Origin: Diphasiastrum complanatum
Lineage: Eukaryota > Streptophyta > Lycopodiopsida > Lycopodiales > Lycopodiaceae
NCBI GenBank assembly: GCA_029204225.1
Contig: CM055103.1
Location: forward strand, 24,938,656 to 25,002,655
DNA: 64,000 bases
Direction of reading: 5' to 3'
Numbering within the stretch: the first letter of the stretch is position 1; each line of letters opens with the position of its first letter. Shown piece after piece: positions 46,681 through 60,286 of this stretch. Made by a program: the position numbers and the translations under genes. The notes below the pieces were generated by a model, which worked only from the letters and a program-made list of their open reading frames with translations, ran no database searches and was not told the DNA's origin.

Positions 46681-48675
46681 TGGTTGAGATCTCGTTTTGG
46701 ATGGGATGGAGACAGGTTCTACATCAAATCGAAATTGGAATGCACTTGGATTTACATCCCGGTTGGAGTGCTATTTTTTCAAGGGAAATTGGGTTTGGAT
46801 TCACTAATTCTTGTATGAAGCATGCTTTTCAAACTTGGTGGTAGAGCGCTCTTCTCCTTGTTTGATTTTATTAGAGATGTTGTGGATTAGTGTGGAATTC
46901 ATTCTTATTTTTTTTGAAGCCTTGAAAAAGATCCATTTGAAGTAGAATGATCTGCATGAGTAGATCCACTTTTTAGTCTAAATCTATTTTTTTGAATGAA
47001 CAATATGCATGAATATATAGTGTTTTGGACCGATTAGATTCATATTTCTAGTAGATGGTTTGTTGATAGATTGGTGGGAATCAGTGTATCCTGAATGAAT
47101 AAACTATTTTTTGCTAGAAATCTTGAATTTAATGATTGCATGTGGAGGCTAGACTAATCCTATTCTGGTTCATACAAACTGAAAACATAGAATGGAAATT
47201 TTAAGTTGATCATTCTTTAGAAAAGCAGATAAAGACTTGGTGTGAGTGATGCATGCAGTTGAACCCTGTGAAACCTTTCTCTAGTTGATGCTCTCTTCCC
47301 ATACCTTTGAACAGTTGTGCTATTTTGAGGTATCAGTTGTTGATCTGGAATCTTGGCCTATGTGAGCTGGTTTGTTGGTTTCTGTCCCATTGTCAAACTC
47401 GTTTTTGGAGATCTTGAAGCCTCTATGGAAAAACCATGATGACTTGAAATAGCTATGCATGTGTGTATTGGATTCATGATTGTTGAGAAGCTTCTGAAAC
47501 CTGCTGTGCTTCTAGAACTTTGGGCTATCGTTGTTATCTTGAAGTTGTCTCAGGAATGAGGTGCATGGCCTCATCAGCAGAGAACACAAATGTAGGTCGT
47601 TTTATAGTTGAAATTTGTAGAAGATCTAGAGCGGATGGCTATGGGCTGATGTGGACGGAGAGGTCGCAAAGAAACTAAGTAATTAGTTTCTAAAAACGCT
47701 GGCAAAGCCTCTGATGGATTTCGCTCAATCCCTGTGTGAGTGGCATCACATATCCCCCTCCTCAAATGTGAAATGTTCTCACGTACATATAATCTTCCTT
47801 TAGAGAATTATTGATTCCTTAGAAAAGAATACTTTCGTGTCGTTGAATAATTTTTCTTTTAAATTTAGGTCAAGTGTAAAGATTTCTTCAATCGTTGAAT
47901 ATATGACCTTTACGTGGTATTTTAGAATCAAATGTTGATTCAAAATATATTTTTTCAGTAGACATCAAGCATTGCATTTTCTTTGAACATCATCACATAA
48001 TCAGCAACATCATATACAAGAAGAATTTGGAAAAGATTTCATGTATTGAGACCATCGTGTAATTGTTGTGCCATTTTCAAATCTTTTTGACACTCGAACA
48101 ATAATATGTCTTCTTTTGCTCTGGTGTATCTTCCGATAGGTAAATTGTCGTATGGTGACAATCTTACAGAGAGTAAAGTCCCATCAAATAATTTATGTAC
48201 TAACTGGAAGTCTTCTTCAGAATTTTTCCTAAGTGTAATTTGTTCGAACAAAGTAGATGAAAATTGAACAAACTTACACTTCACAAATAAGTTATGAACA
48301 AAAATAATATTTTAGCTGCAAAAGTACCGAACTGCTAGTAAGTATATGTGCAGAAGGCTTTATATTCATAAGATTTGACTCCGTCCTGTAGATTGTGCTT
48401 GATTTAGCTTGAAAATAGCCATGCTTGGTTGTGCCATTCTTGGCTCTAGGTTGATCCTCAAAAGAAAGAGATTTAAGAGTCAAACATGGACTTTGAGAGA
48501 TATCCGCATCTCAAATGTGATGGCAGTTTGGACCTTGGGACTCATCCTAGTGTGATTGAAGTTTGGAGTACTGGGAAGTTGGACCTCTCAAACTCCACAT
48601 CCTTCCAATGAGGGGGCCCCACAATTGGGAGTACCTCCTCTTTCTCTCTACATGGGCATAGGACGTACTCAAACT

Positions 48676-48679
<4 letters not shown>
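46681..48679. other. No recognisable gene
   Basis: Probably the eroded interior of LTR family C at its left end. Short frames (for example 48039-48284 minus) lack motifs and I do not support them. Confidence 0.4.

Positions 48680-48747
<68 letters not shown>
48680..48747. repeat. Compound (CT)n-(CA)n microsatellite
   Basis: CT for about 34 bp, then CA for about 34 bp, the same order as at 17136-17236. Confidence 0.96.
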
Positions 48748-48749
<2 letters not shown>

Positions 48750-51700
48750 GAGTACAGAGTCCAGACACACATTGATGAAGGACAGAAGGAATCTAGGAGC
48801 TTGCATTCTATATTGTGACGTTGAGGATCCAATCTCCAGTGTCCACTCTCCAGGCCCCAGGGGATTCAAGAAGAAGTCAGCAAAGGTGTGGAAAAAATTG
48901 GCACTCTGGCAGCCACTGGTGGCTGATCAGGCGGTCCGACAGCAATGCACTGCAGTACTGCAGGACACTCTCACTCACTTCAAAGCCAGGAGTACCACAC
49001 AACTGTCAGTACCACATTCATCCTGCATTCATCATTCATTCATGAAGCATGAATCATTCCAGTTTCCTACCTAGTACTCACTTTGCTGTAGGTTGGGAAA
49101 CATGCACGTGCATCACAAAGCTACAAAGCTGTGCACCCTGCAGCTGAAGACTCAAGAAACAACAATGAATCCGGCCTCAGCAACGCTAGCTCAAGGCGAT
49201 CACCCATATCTCATGTAATCCACTCACCTGGTTCAGAAATCCAAGCCTGCAAGGCTGCAAGTCATTGTCTTTGAGCACAGTTCAAGGTGCTTTGAGCATG
49301 GCATGAGTCAAATATGCAGCAATAGGATCCGGAATTACCAGAACCTTTACATGCATTGCAGTAACATGTGAAATGAAGAAAGGAAAGCTAAGAAGCTGAT
49401 GAGGAGGTACCTGCAGTGAATATCTGTACTGCATCCATTGGGCATATGAAGAATTGTGAGTGGGATGGGACGTTGGGGAAGATGTGGGTCCTAGGCGCTG
49501 CTGGCTGGCCCGGCTGGTGTTTGGAATTTGGAAAGGCTTCTAAGGTGCATGTGTACAGTGGAGTCAGTGGCTGAGCGATACAGCTAGCTTCGGACGATCC
49601 CCAGCAACAGTAAGGAATGATCCATCTTGCTCATAAGCAGAAGATACCTCTCTACAAAGTCAAATTGCTTCAAGACTGTGAATTGCAAATTTACCGCTTT
49701 ACACAGAAGAATGTACAATCTGCTGATGAGGCTTAATGCTTTAGTAGACTGGATAATATATAGTATTGTAAAATTCCAAAGTAATTTAGTACAATAGTCA
49801 AAGCTCGCAAATCTATGCTAAAGAACGAGCTGGCCCTGGCTGCTGAACGATGCTAAAGAAAGAGCTGAGGTTCTTGATACGAGTCAAGCTATCTTAATAC
49901 CATCTCGCGTCGCAATCAAAAGTAATGTTGATTCTGCACTTACTTTACACAGCCATTTTCACTGTAGAAGCATTTGAAGTGTATACAAAAGAGCTTTAGC
50001 TGGGTTGTTCTTATTTATAGGCCATAAGCACAAACTTTCTGCTGTTGTCATTCTCACTCAACTACAGATAGGCATTTTCAAATACTTCAAAGTTTAAAGT
50101 CAGCTTGCCTGTCTACTTCAACTAGCTAACTTGCACGCAATACCAGGACAAGGTGACAATTATAAATTATTATATATCTAATCTTGTATTGGACAAGCAA
50201 TATGTTATACAATGTCCTTAAGCGCAGATGTCTTGGGATTAGAAGCATAGTGGGCAAGGAAAATAAATCTTCTGAGATGCCAATGTCATATTGACAAAAG
50301 CCATCATCATCATCATTAAGACACTTTGGCTTCTTCGGGCTTTCACTCTTGTGATTCTTGCGTCCACTTCTTAAATGTTCATAAATGTTTCAGCTCATAA
50401 ATGTTCCAACTACGTTAACAAAGCAAATGTATGTATCCGAATCTATTATAACTCGACTACAGCTAGTATAAATATGTCAAGTTAGTCCTCTAATAAGTGG
50501 TCAGCTGGTAAAACTTCCTTTCCTCTACTTGAGTTCAGCAGTTCTACTCCAATCTGCTGCACAAATCATGAGCCCATATGAAAGAAAAGAAAAAATCAAG
50601 CTAGCCAACTGCATTTGGAGGTTATTGTCTCAGCATCTTTGAGCAGATTTGCCTTCGATTCCATCAAACAGACATGCACTCACTTTAGTGGTATGAAGTA
50701 CAATGCATATTCCACCAAAAGAAGAAGCATTCGAAAATTGAGAGCAAGTCACTTCTTTTGTTATTATATGCTAGTAAGGGAGATAATATGTGTTCATCCT
50801 TTTCCAGCTAGTAGACAATACATTTCAAATTAATGCATTTTCTATTTGATAAGAAGTTCAAAATGATCAAGATCCACAAACATGAATACATTGTGATTCA
50901 AAGTACAGTATACCCATGCATTATAAATATAATAAGATCATGCATTGAAAGATAAGAAGCTATGGCTTCTAAGGTGTGCAACACGCTCAAGGGACTAAAG
51001 TAATCATTCTACAATATGCCTTTTTGCTTGTGACCATGGACTCCAATATTCTTAAGCTTGATAGAATTTTCATGGTTACATTAGTGAAAAAGATCAACTT
51101 ATAGAAAGTTTCAAAGCTTTATCTTTTTGTGTTGTATTTCATATAAATACCGTGTTATGCAAGTCTTGAGACATATGTCATTGGGATGTACAAGCACATA
51201 AAAGTTTAGCAAAAGGAAGTTAGTGAGTCCTATAATAAGTGGCTTGCTACATCCCTTTCCAAGGTGTCCTTGAGGGTTAAAGTTTAATTCCACTCATTCA
51301 CATTGAGTAAATACAAGATGTAATTTAAGTGAAGGAGAAACTAGAAAAAAAAAGGAAGATTTTTTCTTGCACATCACCAATCCTACTAGCACGGCTATGC
51401 AAATGCGGTACATAAGACCCTCATATTACACGCAAGCTACAATAACTTTTAAGTTAACAATCTAAAAGGGTAATCTTTTACAACTTCATGAACTCAAAGA
51501 TTAACCTTCAAATGTCAACAAATTTCAGCATCAATATGTCAACATCAAAGAAGGCCAAATGTTGTATCATATTTTTCTCTAGAAACTCAAACTTGTACAA
51601 AACTCGATGCACATTTACTTTTGAACTTTTCAATATGCATGAACCATACCAAATTTGTAACTCTTGTTCTTGGCATTTGGACCGAGTTTTTTAGAATGCA

Positions 51701-53160
51701 CAAAAAGTGCCATGTTTAGTTTGAAACATGTTATCTTTTGCAAATAAAGAAAAATACCATTATTAGTGGGAATCACTATATGCATTGGAAAGATAGTATT
51801 AAACTACAATAGCATGACAAATTGCAATGTAGATTCAAATACAACATTTGAGATTTTCTCTTTTTAAACTTGAAAATTTCATGTACAAAAGTAGAATTAT
51901 TTAGAACAATAAAAAAGAGAAGATACACGCATTCTCATAACTCAGTTAGTATACTATCGCCAAACAATAGTAGATTCAAAAGCAATCATAAAATGACAGA
52001 AATGCCTTTTGTCATTCATGACAACTAGGAGACTGCAAGACACAATTGGTGCAAACATATAATCTGATGTATGAAATATCATGGCTTAAAATTTCATGGA
52101 AACACATGGATCATGCATATAAATATGAATGTATCATTAAGACATGTTGCCCTTGACCAAGCTTGAATGCAATTCACTACAAGATGTCATCCATGAATGC
52201 TCATGCACATAAAGAAAGTAGCATATTGTTAGAAAACGAATGGAAATTGTTGAACATTCAAACATCATATCATATTCATCATGACATTGACACGACATAG
52301 AGAGATCAACATGGCCGGCCCCTCCCCATTAGGAAATCTTTGGTGATGCTATTAATCATCGACATTTGTTGGAAACATTTTCTTTTTCCCTTTAGCATAG
52401 AGAAGTGCATTCTTCTACAATGCTCACAAATGAGTCATGCAAAAATAGGTTCTTCATTGCAAGACTCTACTCATACTTCATGCATGTCACAGGAAGAAAT
52501 ATTCAGTTATTGCAAACCATTCAAAGCCAAATTTTTATGCAAATGAATGTAGCAGAAGCAAATAAAAAAAGGATGAGTATGGTCCAAAGCTACTAATTTC
52601 TCATGTTCCTTATTAGACATAGATTAGGAGTAGATGTCTTTTTGCCAATTCCTTTGAACAAAAGAAGTATCAATGTGGCCATACCAAGCCGTAAGATCTC
52701 CTTAAGGCCATATAATATATTTCATAGCTTGCATACCTGATGCTCTTGTCCTTTGACCAAAACAACATGAGCTTGTGACATAAGGCCTTCCGTTCTCAAA
52801 ACGGAAGCCGTTACATTAAATCTTTAATGGCCTCATTTTGGCTCGAGTGTCACTTTTTCATTCTTAAAAAAAGTAAGTAAAAGAATTATAAAACAAAGAT
52901 GATTGTGACTATTCAATTGTGGTCAAAGCACACGTGATAGGAATATAGTGAAAAGGGAATGAAAGTTTACATTGCCTCGTTAGAAAGACATTTTGGAGTA
53001 GATTGATAGATTGAATCACTAGCATCAAGCTAAAACAATGATGACATGTAACCCTTATTTGAAAAGCTTGTGTATTTGAACTCTTTACATGCCCCTATGA
53101 GTGTATCAAGCCCATTAAACATCTTTACTCATCAAGATACAATCTTATGAACACTAACAA

Positions 53161-53164
<4 letters not shown>
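48748..53164. other. Long intergenic stretch, nothing recognisable
   Basis: AT-rich, with only short open frames. No transposon motif, tRNA-like or splice-supported frame was found. The moderately GC-richer part 48790-49620 contains no supported gene; a regulatory or non-coding RNA role cannot be judged. Confidence 0.4.

Positions 53165-53195
<31 letters not shown>
53165..53195. repeat. (TA)n microsatellite, about 31 bp
   Basis: Uninterrupted TA dinucleotides. Confidence 0.95.
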
Positions 53196-53198
<3 letters not shown>

Positions 53199-53674
53199 AT
53201 ACACGGTAATTGTCCAATGTAATCCCATGTTTCCTCATGGTAGCTAGATTACACCTCATGGTAGATATATTACAGACTTAATTTTCAATTTGAACCCAAG
53301 TGTGGACATAACGGACTTCCCCATCATGATATACCATCATCACAACCCACCTCAGATTGAAGAGATAAGTTGTTCTAGTATTGGATTTTAATCATGAGGA
53401 TTCTCAATTGCTATGTCCAAGGGTATCCACCTCATTGTCTTGTGCATATTAAGAGGTTTCCTTCCACAACTTGGACTTCTCCACGACCCAACTAAACTTT
53501 GAGTCATCAACTACTCCATTAGAAAGTATGTGGACAACCCCTTTAACTTTACTTAATGTTTCGTATAAGGAGTTTTCATGTGTTGTGCATTTTACCTCCT
53601 TCCTTAGACAACCCACTTTGTGGATATGTGGAAGAGGATAGTCACCTACATTGCTTCCTTTCATGTTCATCATG

Positions 53675-53758
53675 TATCTTTGTAGACTTGATCATCAACT
53701 TATTGGTCTAATGTTGTATCTTTGTAGACTTGATCATTAACTTATTGGTCTAATGTTG
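53675..53758. repeat. Two-copy tandem duplication, 42-bp period
   Basis: tatctttgtagacttgatca, one C/T difference, then acttattggtctaatgttg; copies at 53675 and 53717. Confidence 0.9.
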
Positions 53759-54339
53759 TCTATTTGATATATAATCATCATCTCATGATACTTAGTGCAT
53801 ATTCTCCTTCTACCTACTTAGTTCAATGTGTGTTTAGAGGACCAACCATTGTTTCCTTACTAAGAGCTTTGATTTTTTCTTCCTTTTGGAAAAGTAGGTG
53901 CCAAATTTTTTTCTAGCTTCTTATATTGACAATTTTTATGCATCTATTTTTCTATTCCCATAAATTATATACTTTAATTTTCTACTAGGTCCAACTACAA
54001 CATCACTTTCCGTGTCATTTGGAGGTACTAGTTTCTTTTCAAAAAAGGGGTTAGTACTAGCAACAATTTGAAATCATATCAATAGTGTCAACTCGTATGA
54101 AAACTCATGACTACATGTAACTTTCCCCTCCTTATGGCAATATGCCTAGATGTGGTTAGAACCAACCATTGGACAATTTTTACAAGGCCTCGATGCTTGT
54201 CAACAGGACATCATGGCTCTACTCGTACTCTCTATATTAATCAAGGATGTGCAATTTTCCATGCATTGCAAACAATGCCTTGACCTCAATAGATCACTCA
54301 TGCAAAGTTTGCTTGATTCAATTATGGGTAATTGTAATA

Positions 54340-54586
54340 TGATATGGGTGAGATGCATAGTTTCATGCCTTTTGCAAAATTCTAACCCTTTCCATTTGAC
54401 TCTTCCCCATGAGCCAAAGCAGTACTTGATCAAAGAGAGACACCATCCTAGTTTGTATTAAGAATATCTGATCAAGTGGAAGGAATGTTCGAATCATTGT
54501 GCAACCTGGGATAAAGCAAGTAAAATTTGTAGGCTATTTCCTAACTTGATCTTAGAGGACCAAGACACCTCTCAAGGGGGAGGGAA
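54340..54586 (+). pseudogene. Chromodomain end of a Ty3/gypsy element plus polypurine tract
   Basis: AVLDQRETPS is followed, after a stop/frameshift, by EYLIKWKECSNHCATWDKAS and FPNLILEDQDTSQGGGNV, the classic C-terminus of plant chromovirus Pol (chromodomain hydrophobic and Trp residues, then ED-D--QGGGNV). A purine tract aagggggaggga at 54574-54585 precedes an LTR-like start TGTCATGAGCC at 54587. The rest of this element is not in view; 53760-54340 has no clear coding text. Confidence 0.85.
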
Positions 54587-57508
54587 TGTCATGAGCCTGT
54601 AACCAGTGCCAAATCCTAGGCTGTAATAGGTAGAGGGCAAGACAATGTTAATGGCATGAGTATACCATAACAGTGATAACCTGTCATGGTTATGATGCTG
54701 CTACACTGATCACTTATTCATACAATGGAAGATATTATGAAATTAATGACAGTGTAGCTAAAGTAGTATTGATAATATCTGGGGAACTAAGATCAGATCA
54801 AAACATGATTTGTACATATAAAGAACTAGTACAGAGCTGTCAATTCTGGTCAATTGCACAAAAAAGAAAATTCTAGTGCAATTTTAGATTGAAGCACAAA
54901 TAGGCTTACAGTATTTTTCTTCAGTTCTTGACATGCGGTGGAGCTCATGCATTGAAGAAAATGATGAGATGATGATTAAAAAACGTCTGAGATGGAAAAA
55001 AACCTGTATTGAATTGCTACATTTTCTACCCTCATTAGAAAGAAAAATCAAGATGTGACATAAAGTGCATTCAGTGCAGAATGTTGGAAGTTTCATATCA
55101 AATGTGTATGGATCTGTCACTCCATACACAATGGGGCTGTGAATAACCCGTTTTCCACACAAGTTACCTAAATAAAGAGTACCGCGTGAAGAGAAATGCA
55201 TCATCTTTTAAGTTTGATTGTGATTTACAGCAAATTATCAAGTTTATAAGTACAAGGAATTTACAGTGATGGTCTGATCTTTGGATCTAACATAAACTTC
55301 GGCAGGTTAGTCAAAAACTGTAAGCTTAGCCACAAAGTCTAAAATAATAATAATCACAAGTTTTATTAAGTTTATGGAAGTATGCACATGGGATGAACAT
55401 CTTGCTCTGGAATGCTGAGCCATGACTTATTTTAGCGAACACTCAAATCTGGGATATGGTCACTTTACTAGTGTTCTCAAAAGATGCTATCGGCAACTGT
55501 TACGAAAACAAGAGAGAAATCGACGCCTAGTTAACGAAAAACCAAAAATGCGACTTTGATTTTTTGGAGAATGAGGTAGAAAGAACGTCTTTACCAGACA
55601 TCAGATCCATATTTGGGTGTAACCCAATTTAAGAAAGCTTTGCTTCTTTCTGGATATCATCAGCTCTCCAGCACAACCAGAATATGGAGTGAAGTGTGCT
55701 CACTAGTTTCAATCCAGATAAATCTAGACTGATATTGCATGATCTAGGGAATTTTCAGAGCTGGTTCCTCGAATTCTTCCCAGCTACATGTCAATATTTA
55801 TCATTTTCCACAAGATTCTTGAATAGTTAGTCATAAGCAGCTCACTCTTGGTGGCATGTTTTGATTGCCATGTAAGCACTGAGAACCTCTCAAGCTATAG
55901 TTGGTTCTCTATATTCTTCTGATGAACTCTATGGCCAAACTTGTACAGTATTTATATCTTCTATATATTGGCACTCAACTCGATCATATATAGCACTCAA
56001 CTTGATCGGTATGATGATCCTGGATTCCTGTCCTGAATAAGCAATGATGGATCAGCTTGCATCAAAGAAAGAGTTGGTGTACTATATTCAGGCCATGCAA
56101 TTTTCAAAATGACGCTCCACTTGGACAGAGCGATCAGTACTCAGTGTCCACTACCAAACTTCTCAGGGATGGATACTTAGTATATCAGTATCAGAAGTAG
56201 AAGTAGATCACAAGTCCGTTATGGTACGTGCAGTTCTGAAACTTATTCTCCTTGTAAAATCTCGGCCCACATAGAAGCCTTATGATAGGTAGTAATGATC
56301 TAAACGATAGAGAGCCTATAGCTCTATCAGTTAAGTTGATATGACTAAATACAGGCTCATTTAAGCTTTGACTGATATTCCATCTTCATTTCTCACTTCT
56401 GGAATACCACTTCAGCTGTCAACCACCATTACAGAGCTGATTACAGTTTGATACACCTTTCAGTGTACTCTGTTACGACCCATCTTTCGTGACAGTCATA
56501 ACACTGTCAGGTTGACTGGTGCATAAGTAGCAGTAAAAGAGTCACAGAGCTGCAATTTTCATATTCCAGCAAAAATCGGGTAGTAGAGATTCCGCGAAGC
56601 ACAAGTCGAGAGGAGAAGCTTTATTTCTAGATAGCAAACAGCAGGCACTTGGATACAATAGAAGAATTTTCAAGAAGTAATAATATTTTTATTTAGTGAA
56701 CGGCATCCAGGTGGGAGACTAGCTGTCCTTAACATTCAAGAGAAAGGTGTACAATTCTTGATCATAGTGGTTCGATATTTGGAACTTAGAAGGGAAAATG
56801 CGGAGCAAATCAAAACTTAGTTTGTCAATTAATTTTTCAGATAGAACTAAAACTTAAAGATCAAAAGCTGTTGATTATCTCATCTTGCACCAGTGATCAA
56901 ATGTTAATGCGGTTTTATGTAATGCAACAAATCTTGCAAGACCAAGAAAAACTACATGGCTTAGGAGCTCTATTTCGTGATTTTATGATAGATGTGCATA
57001 GATAACCTGCTTTAGTTTATTGAGGTAGACCTTCATGAAGTGAAGATGAAGTATACAAGATAAATAAAAAATACATCTCAATTGAAGTATAGATTCTAAT
57101 CTCCACAACTGTGGAATAATGCCTTTAAATGCAGGAAGCACCTCAATTGACAATTCTAATTTGACAGTTCACAACAGAACTGATCCCATTCTTAGATGAT
57201 CTGATTTTACTTGACCATCTAGATAATCATGTTGCACGAGATATGGCCTGGTTTTTTTACCTGCAGTTGAGTATATATGCAGCTGGATGGAGCTTTTTTG
57301 AAAGCCATATCCTGATACATCTGGCGGTTGCCAGCTACTAAATTGCTGTAAAAACCAAATATCCTGCTGCTTGTTCAGAAAGCTTGAGGTTGAGTTTCTC
57401 AATCTAGAACAACAGCATTGTTGGGCCACAGGACGTCTCTTCATTCAATTGTATGAACTGTTCTTTACAGATACTGAATTAATGCAAGTATAGTAAGTCG
57501 GAAGAGTA
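54587..57508. other. Possible gypsy LTR remnant, then intergenic/3' flank of the AHL gene
   Basis: The LTR starting at 54587 has no identified right end. From 55000 on nothing is recognisable. 57000-57508 should include the AHL 3' UTR; a minus-strand AATAAA-like signal lies near 57015. Confidence 0.4.
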
Positions 57509-58303
57509 TCAGAATGGTGGCCTGTTTGCAGTAGCCCAGGCGAGAATGTCCGGATTTAGTTGAGAGCTCTGCTGCATGTTGTAAAAGCAGGGATCGCCTG
57601 TTGGCTGCACAGACACTGAGGATGATGCAATTGCTACTTGATCTGGATCGTCTTCTTCTTGCAGAGGGAGGCGATCGTAAGTGGCACCCAAAAAGGATGC
57701 AACGGTCACCAACACCGGGCTTGCTGCCATCAACCCACCCACCACGCTGCCTCCCATCACCTGCCCAGCTTGTGATCCTGCCAATGCAACCCTAAGGCCA
57801 GGTACTGTCACTGGAGTTGGTGGTGGCAAAAATGTTCCAGACAAAGATAGGATCTCAAACCTACCGTGGTATGTGACACTTGATCCAGGAGCAGCGAGGT
57901 GGCGGAGGGTAACGTTGACCACTGTCCCACTGCCTCCCAGCACACACAACCCCCGTTCGTTTTCCCTTGCAAAGGCTGACAACGTCTCACCCACATCGCA
58001 GCCACCACTGATCTCAATCACATGAGGTCTCATTGTATTTCCAATGTCTCTAGTGATGACAATGGGAGGCTTGGGCTTGTTCTTTGATCCAGGAGGCCTA
58101 CCTCTTGGCTTCCGATGCGCCATCCCTCCAGCCTCTTCCTGCATCAGATTAGATGTATCTTTGCTTACCCTTACCTTGTATAGACCATAACCTTCAAAGC
58201 TGCTTACACTTTGTTCTTCCTGCAGATTGGTCCGAGCCTCCTTAGACTTTGGTAGCTGCAGCTGCGAGTATCTTAGCTGAAGCGCTTCATCCAACCCAGC
58301 CAT
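57509..58303 (-). CDS. AHL: AT-hook motif nuclear-localized (AHL) DNA-binding protein, clade A type I
   Basis: 264 residues from the ATG at 58303. N-terminal part lacks motifs; AT-hook RKPRGRPPGSKNKPKPP at about residues 67-83 (RGRP core with the type-I GSKNKPK tail); then the PPC/DUF296 domain from about 84 to 205, with RPHVIEISGGCDVGETLSAF, CVLGGSGTVVNVTLR, the hexapeptide GRFEIL and GGSVVGGLMAASPVLV. Family members bind AT-rich DNA in the nucleus via the hook and form homo/hetero-oligomers through the PPC domain to modulate chromatin and growth genes. Length is typical. Met 1 is chosen because the open frame upstream to 58351 starts only with TTG, and cttccatgcag at 58338 looks like a splice acceptor. 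Clade A AHLs are usually intronless in the CDS, as here. A slightly unusual point is MRPHV where LRSHV is common. Confidence 0.93.
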   Translation of the reverse strand: MAGLDEALQLRYSQLQLPKSKEARTNLQEEQSVSSFEGYGLYKVRVSKDTSNLMQEEAGGMAHRKPRGRPPGSKNKPKPPIVITRDIGNTMRPHVIEISGGCDVGETLSAFARENERGLCVLGGSGTVVNVTLRHLAAPGSSVTYHGRFEILSLSGTFLPPPTPVTVPGLRVALAGSQAGQVMGGSVVGGLMAASPVLVTVASFLGATYDRLPLQEEDDPDQVAIASSSVSVQPTGDPCFYNMQQSSQLNPDILAWATANRPPF

Positions 58304-58337
58304 ATAGTTTACTATATCCAAGAAAGACTGACTACTA

Positions 58338-58411
58338 CTGCATGGAAGCAAAATATACTTTTAAATTTTGAGCAGATTGCTGTACAATTGCAGGCATTCA
58401 ATATTACTCAC
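58338..58411 (-). other. Possible 5' UTR intron of the AHL gene
   Basis: Minus strand: donor gtgagtaat at 58411 and acceptor ttgcttccatgcag ending at 58338, 74 bp apart, with a pyrimidine/T-rich run before the acceptor. The transcript 5' of it (58412-58610) carries a short CT run (58568-58579). No RNA evidence; weak. Confidence 0.35.
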
Positions 58412-58619
58412 ATATATAACTGCATGATAAAGATTGTTCTTGGCGTTGTGGAAAACTTGTTGCAAGGTTGCAGATCATAAACAATACACATAAAAATGAC
58501 AAGGAGACAGAATAGCTTGTTGGTGCAAGCAAGGATCTATCATGGAAGATGAGGAGTATGTGTCTTTGAGAGAGAGAGAGCCCACAATCTCTATCGGAAG
58601 CCAGCAAGCAAAGAAAAGT

Positions 58620-59136
58620 TAGATCCTTGCCGACAAAGAAAAGTTAATTCCCTGGAGGTGGAGAGTGAATGTTCATAGGAAGTAGCCTGCTTAAAAATGA
58701 AGAGAAAAGGAGAGAAATGACAATGTGATCTCAAAGATCATATGAAAAGATGACAAGGTGATGTAAAAGATCATAGGACAAGCTTTGGTTCACATGTGTG
58801 TGCTCAAAGTTAAAGAATAACTCAATAGTCAGAAAGTGATAAAAATAACTAGCTATTAAAAGTTAGATTTTGTAGTTGGCCATCATTTGCTTTGATTGAC
58901 AAAGCATAGACATGTCATCTTTTCGAGCATAGCCGCTCATAATAGCTTACCGTTCCAGGCAAACCTAGCAATGGTAGCCTTTGAAGATTTGTGGTCACAT
59001 TGGCTCCCATTGTAGCCCAAACAAAAAAAAACTCTTATGCATATTGGCATCTATCCAAGGGCACACAAAAACTTTCATCTAAGATACCCTTGCACATCTT
59101 GGATACCCGCATCCCCCTTTCACACATGCAAACCTC
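58620..59136. other. AHL upstream region
   Basis: No gene. Probable promoter side of the AHL gene on the minus strand; no clear TATA assigned. aaagatcatatgaaaagatg and aaagatcataggac near 58733 and 58766 form a small repeat. Confidence 0.4.
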
Positions 59137-59272
59137 ATTACTTAAGCTATGAAATTTAATTGATGACTATGTATATTATGCTTTTCCTTTATTGTGCTTA
59201 TAAGATTACTTAAGCTATGAAAGTTAATTGATGACTATGTATATTATGCTTTTCCTTTATTGTGCTTATAAG
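59137..59272. repeat. Two-copy tandem duplication, 68-bp period
   Basis: attacttaagctatgaaa (then t or g) continues identically through ttaattgatgactatgtat and cttttcctttattgtgctt; copies at 59137 and 59205 differ at one base. Confidence 0.93.
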
Positions 59273-59390
59273 ATTAATGAGACCCTTTGCCAAGAAGGCT
59301 CTAAATATAATCAATTTTTCATGAATGTACGCATGTGATTGTTTGCTTGAGGTGAGTGGCAATAAGCTCAATCATGACTCATGAGTACTT

Positions 59391-59412
59391 CACACACACA
59401 CACACACACACA
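59391..59412. repeat. (CA)n microsatellite
   Basis: Eleven CA units, uninterrupted. Confidence 0.9.
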
Positions 59413-59689
59413 TTTCATGTGATTAGGGTTTTTACCCATTTCTTGTTCATTTTTAGATCTACAACCCCAGTTTTAATTCGAGGTATCTTAGCACTTGAGT
59501 TCACTTGTTCTTCACAACAACCTATGAACCCAACTTTATGGAAAATTACAAGATCGCCTTCCGGGAGAAATGAAAAGCCCATGTCCTTTTCCATATGCTA
59601 AGCCCCCTACACTTGTCGGTCATCATGTATTCAAGTTTTAAAAGAAAACCATAAATGATGATGTGGCACCTCTCAACATGTAAAACTAG

Positions 59690-59844
<155 letters not shown>

Positions 59845-60286
59845 GCACACATTCCATCTTGGTTGCTCATGATATTTATATGGAGTATTTATATGGAGGA
59901 GAGAGGACCTTCATAAACAAATTCTAGAATATCTTGCATGAGTTTGTTTCCTAGATGTCTTGGATCATGTTCCTCTCATACTTGCATTAATGGCCACATG
60001 AAGTATTTTATTGTGGCTTGCTGACAAGACTATTGAAGATGGGTCACTATAATCCTTCTTGTCAATTGATGCTTTGAAACAAAATGATATAGTTGATTCT
60101 CACCCTAATTTATCTAAATGCTTGGACCAAATTTATCTTAAAAACTTGAAACAATGAAGATTTTTGGAACCAATGACTACAAAAAACCTCAACATCTCTC
60201 TTCATACACAGTTTTTAGAAGATAAATGTTGAGGGAAACTAGAAGTGAGAGAATGAAATAGAGCAAAAAGGGTGGAACATTGGTGG

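Noticed and set aside
48556-49074. 172-codon plus-strand frame
   Set aside because: It runs through the CT-CA microsatellite and has no motif downstream.
57169-57444. 91-codon minus-strand frame downstream of the AHL gene
   Set aside because: Probably in the AHL 3' UTR; no domain and a non-ATG-supported start.
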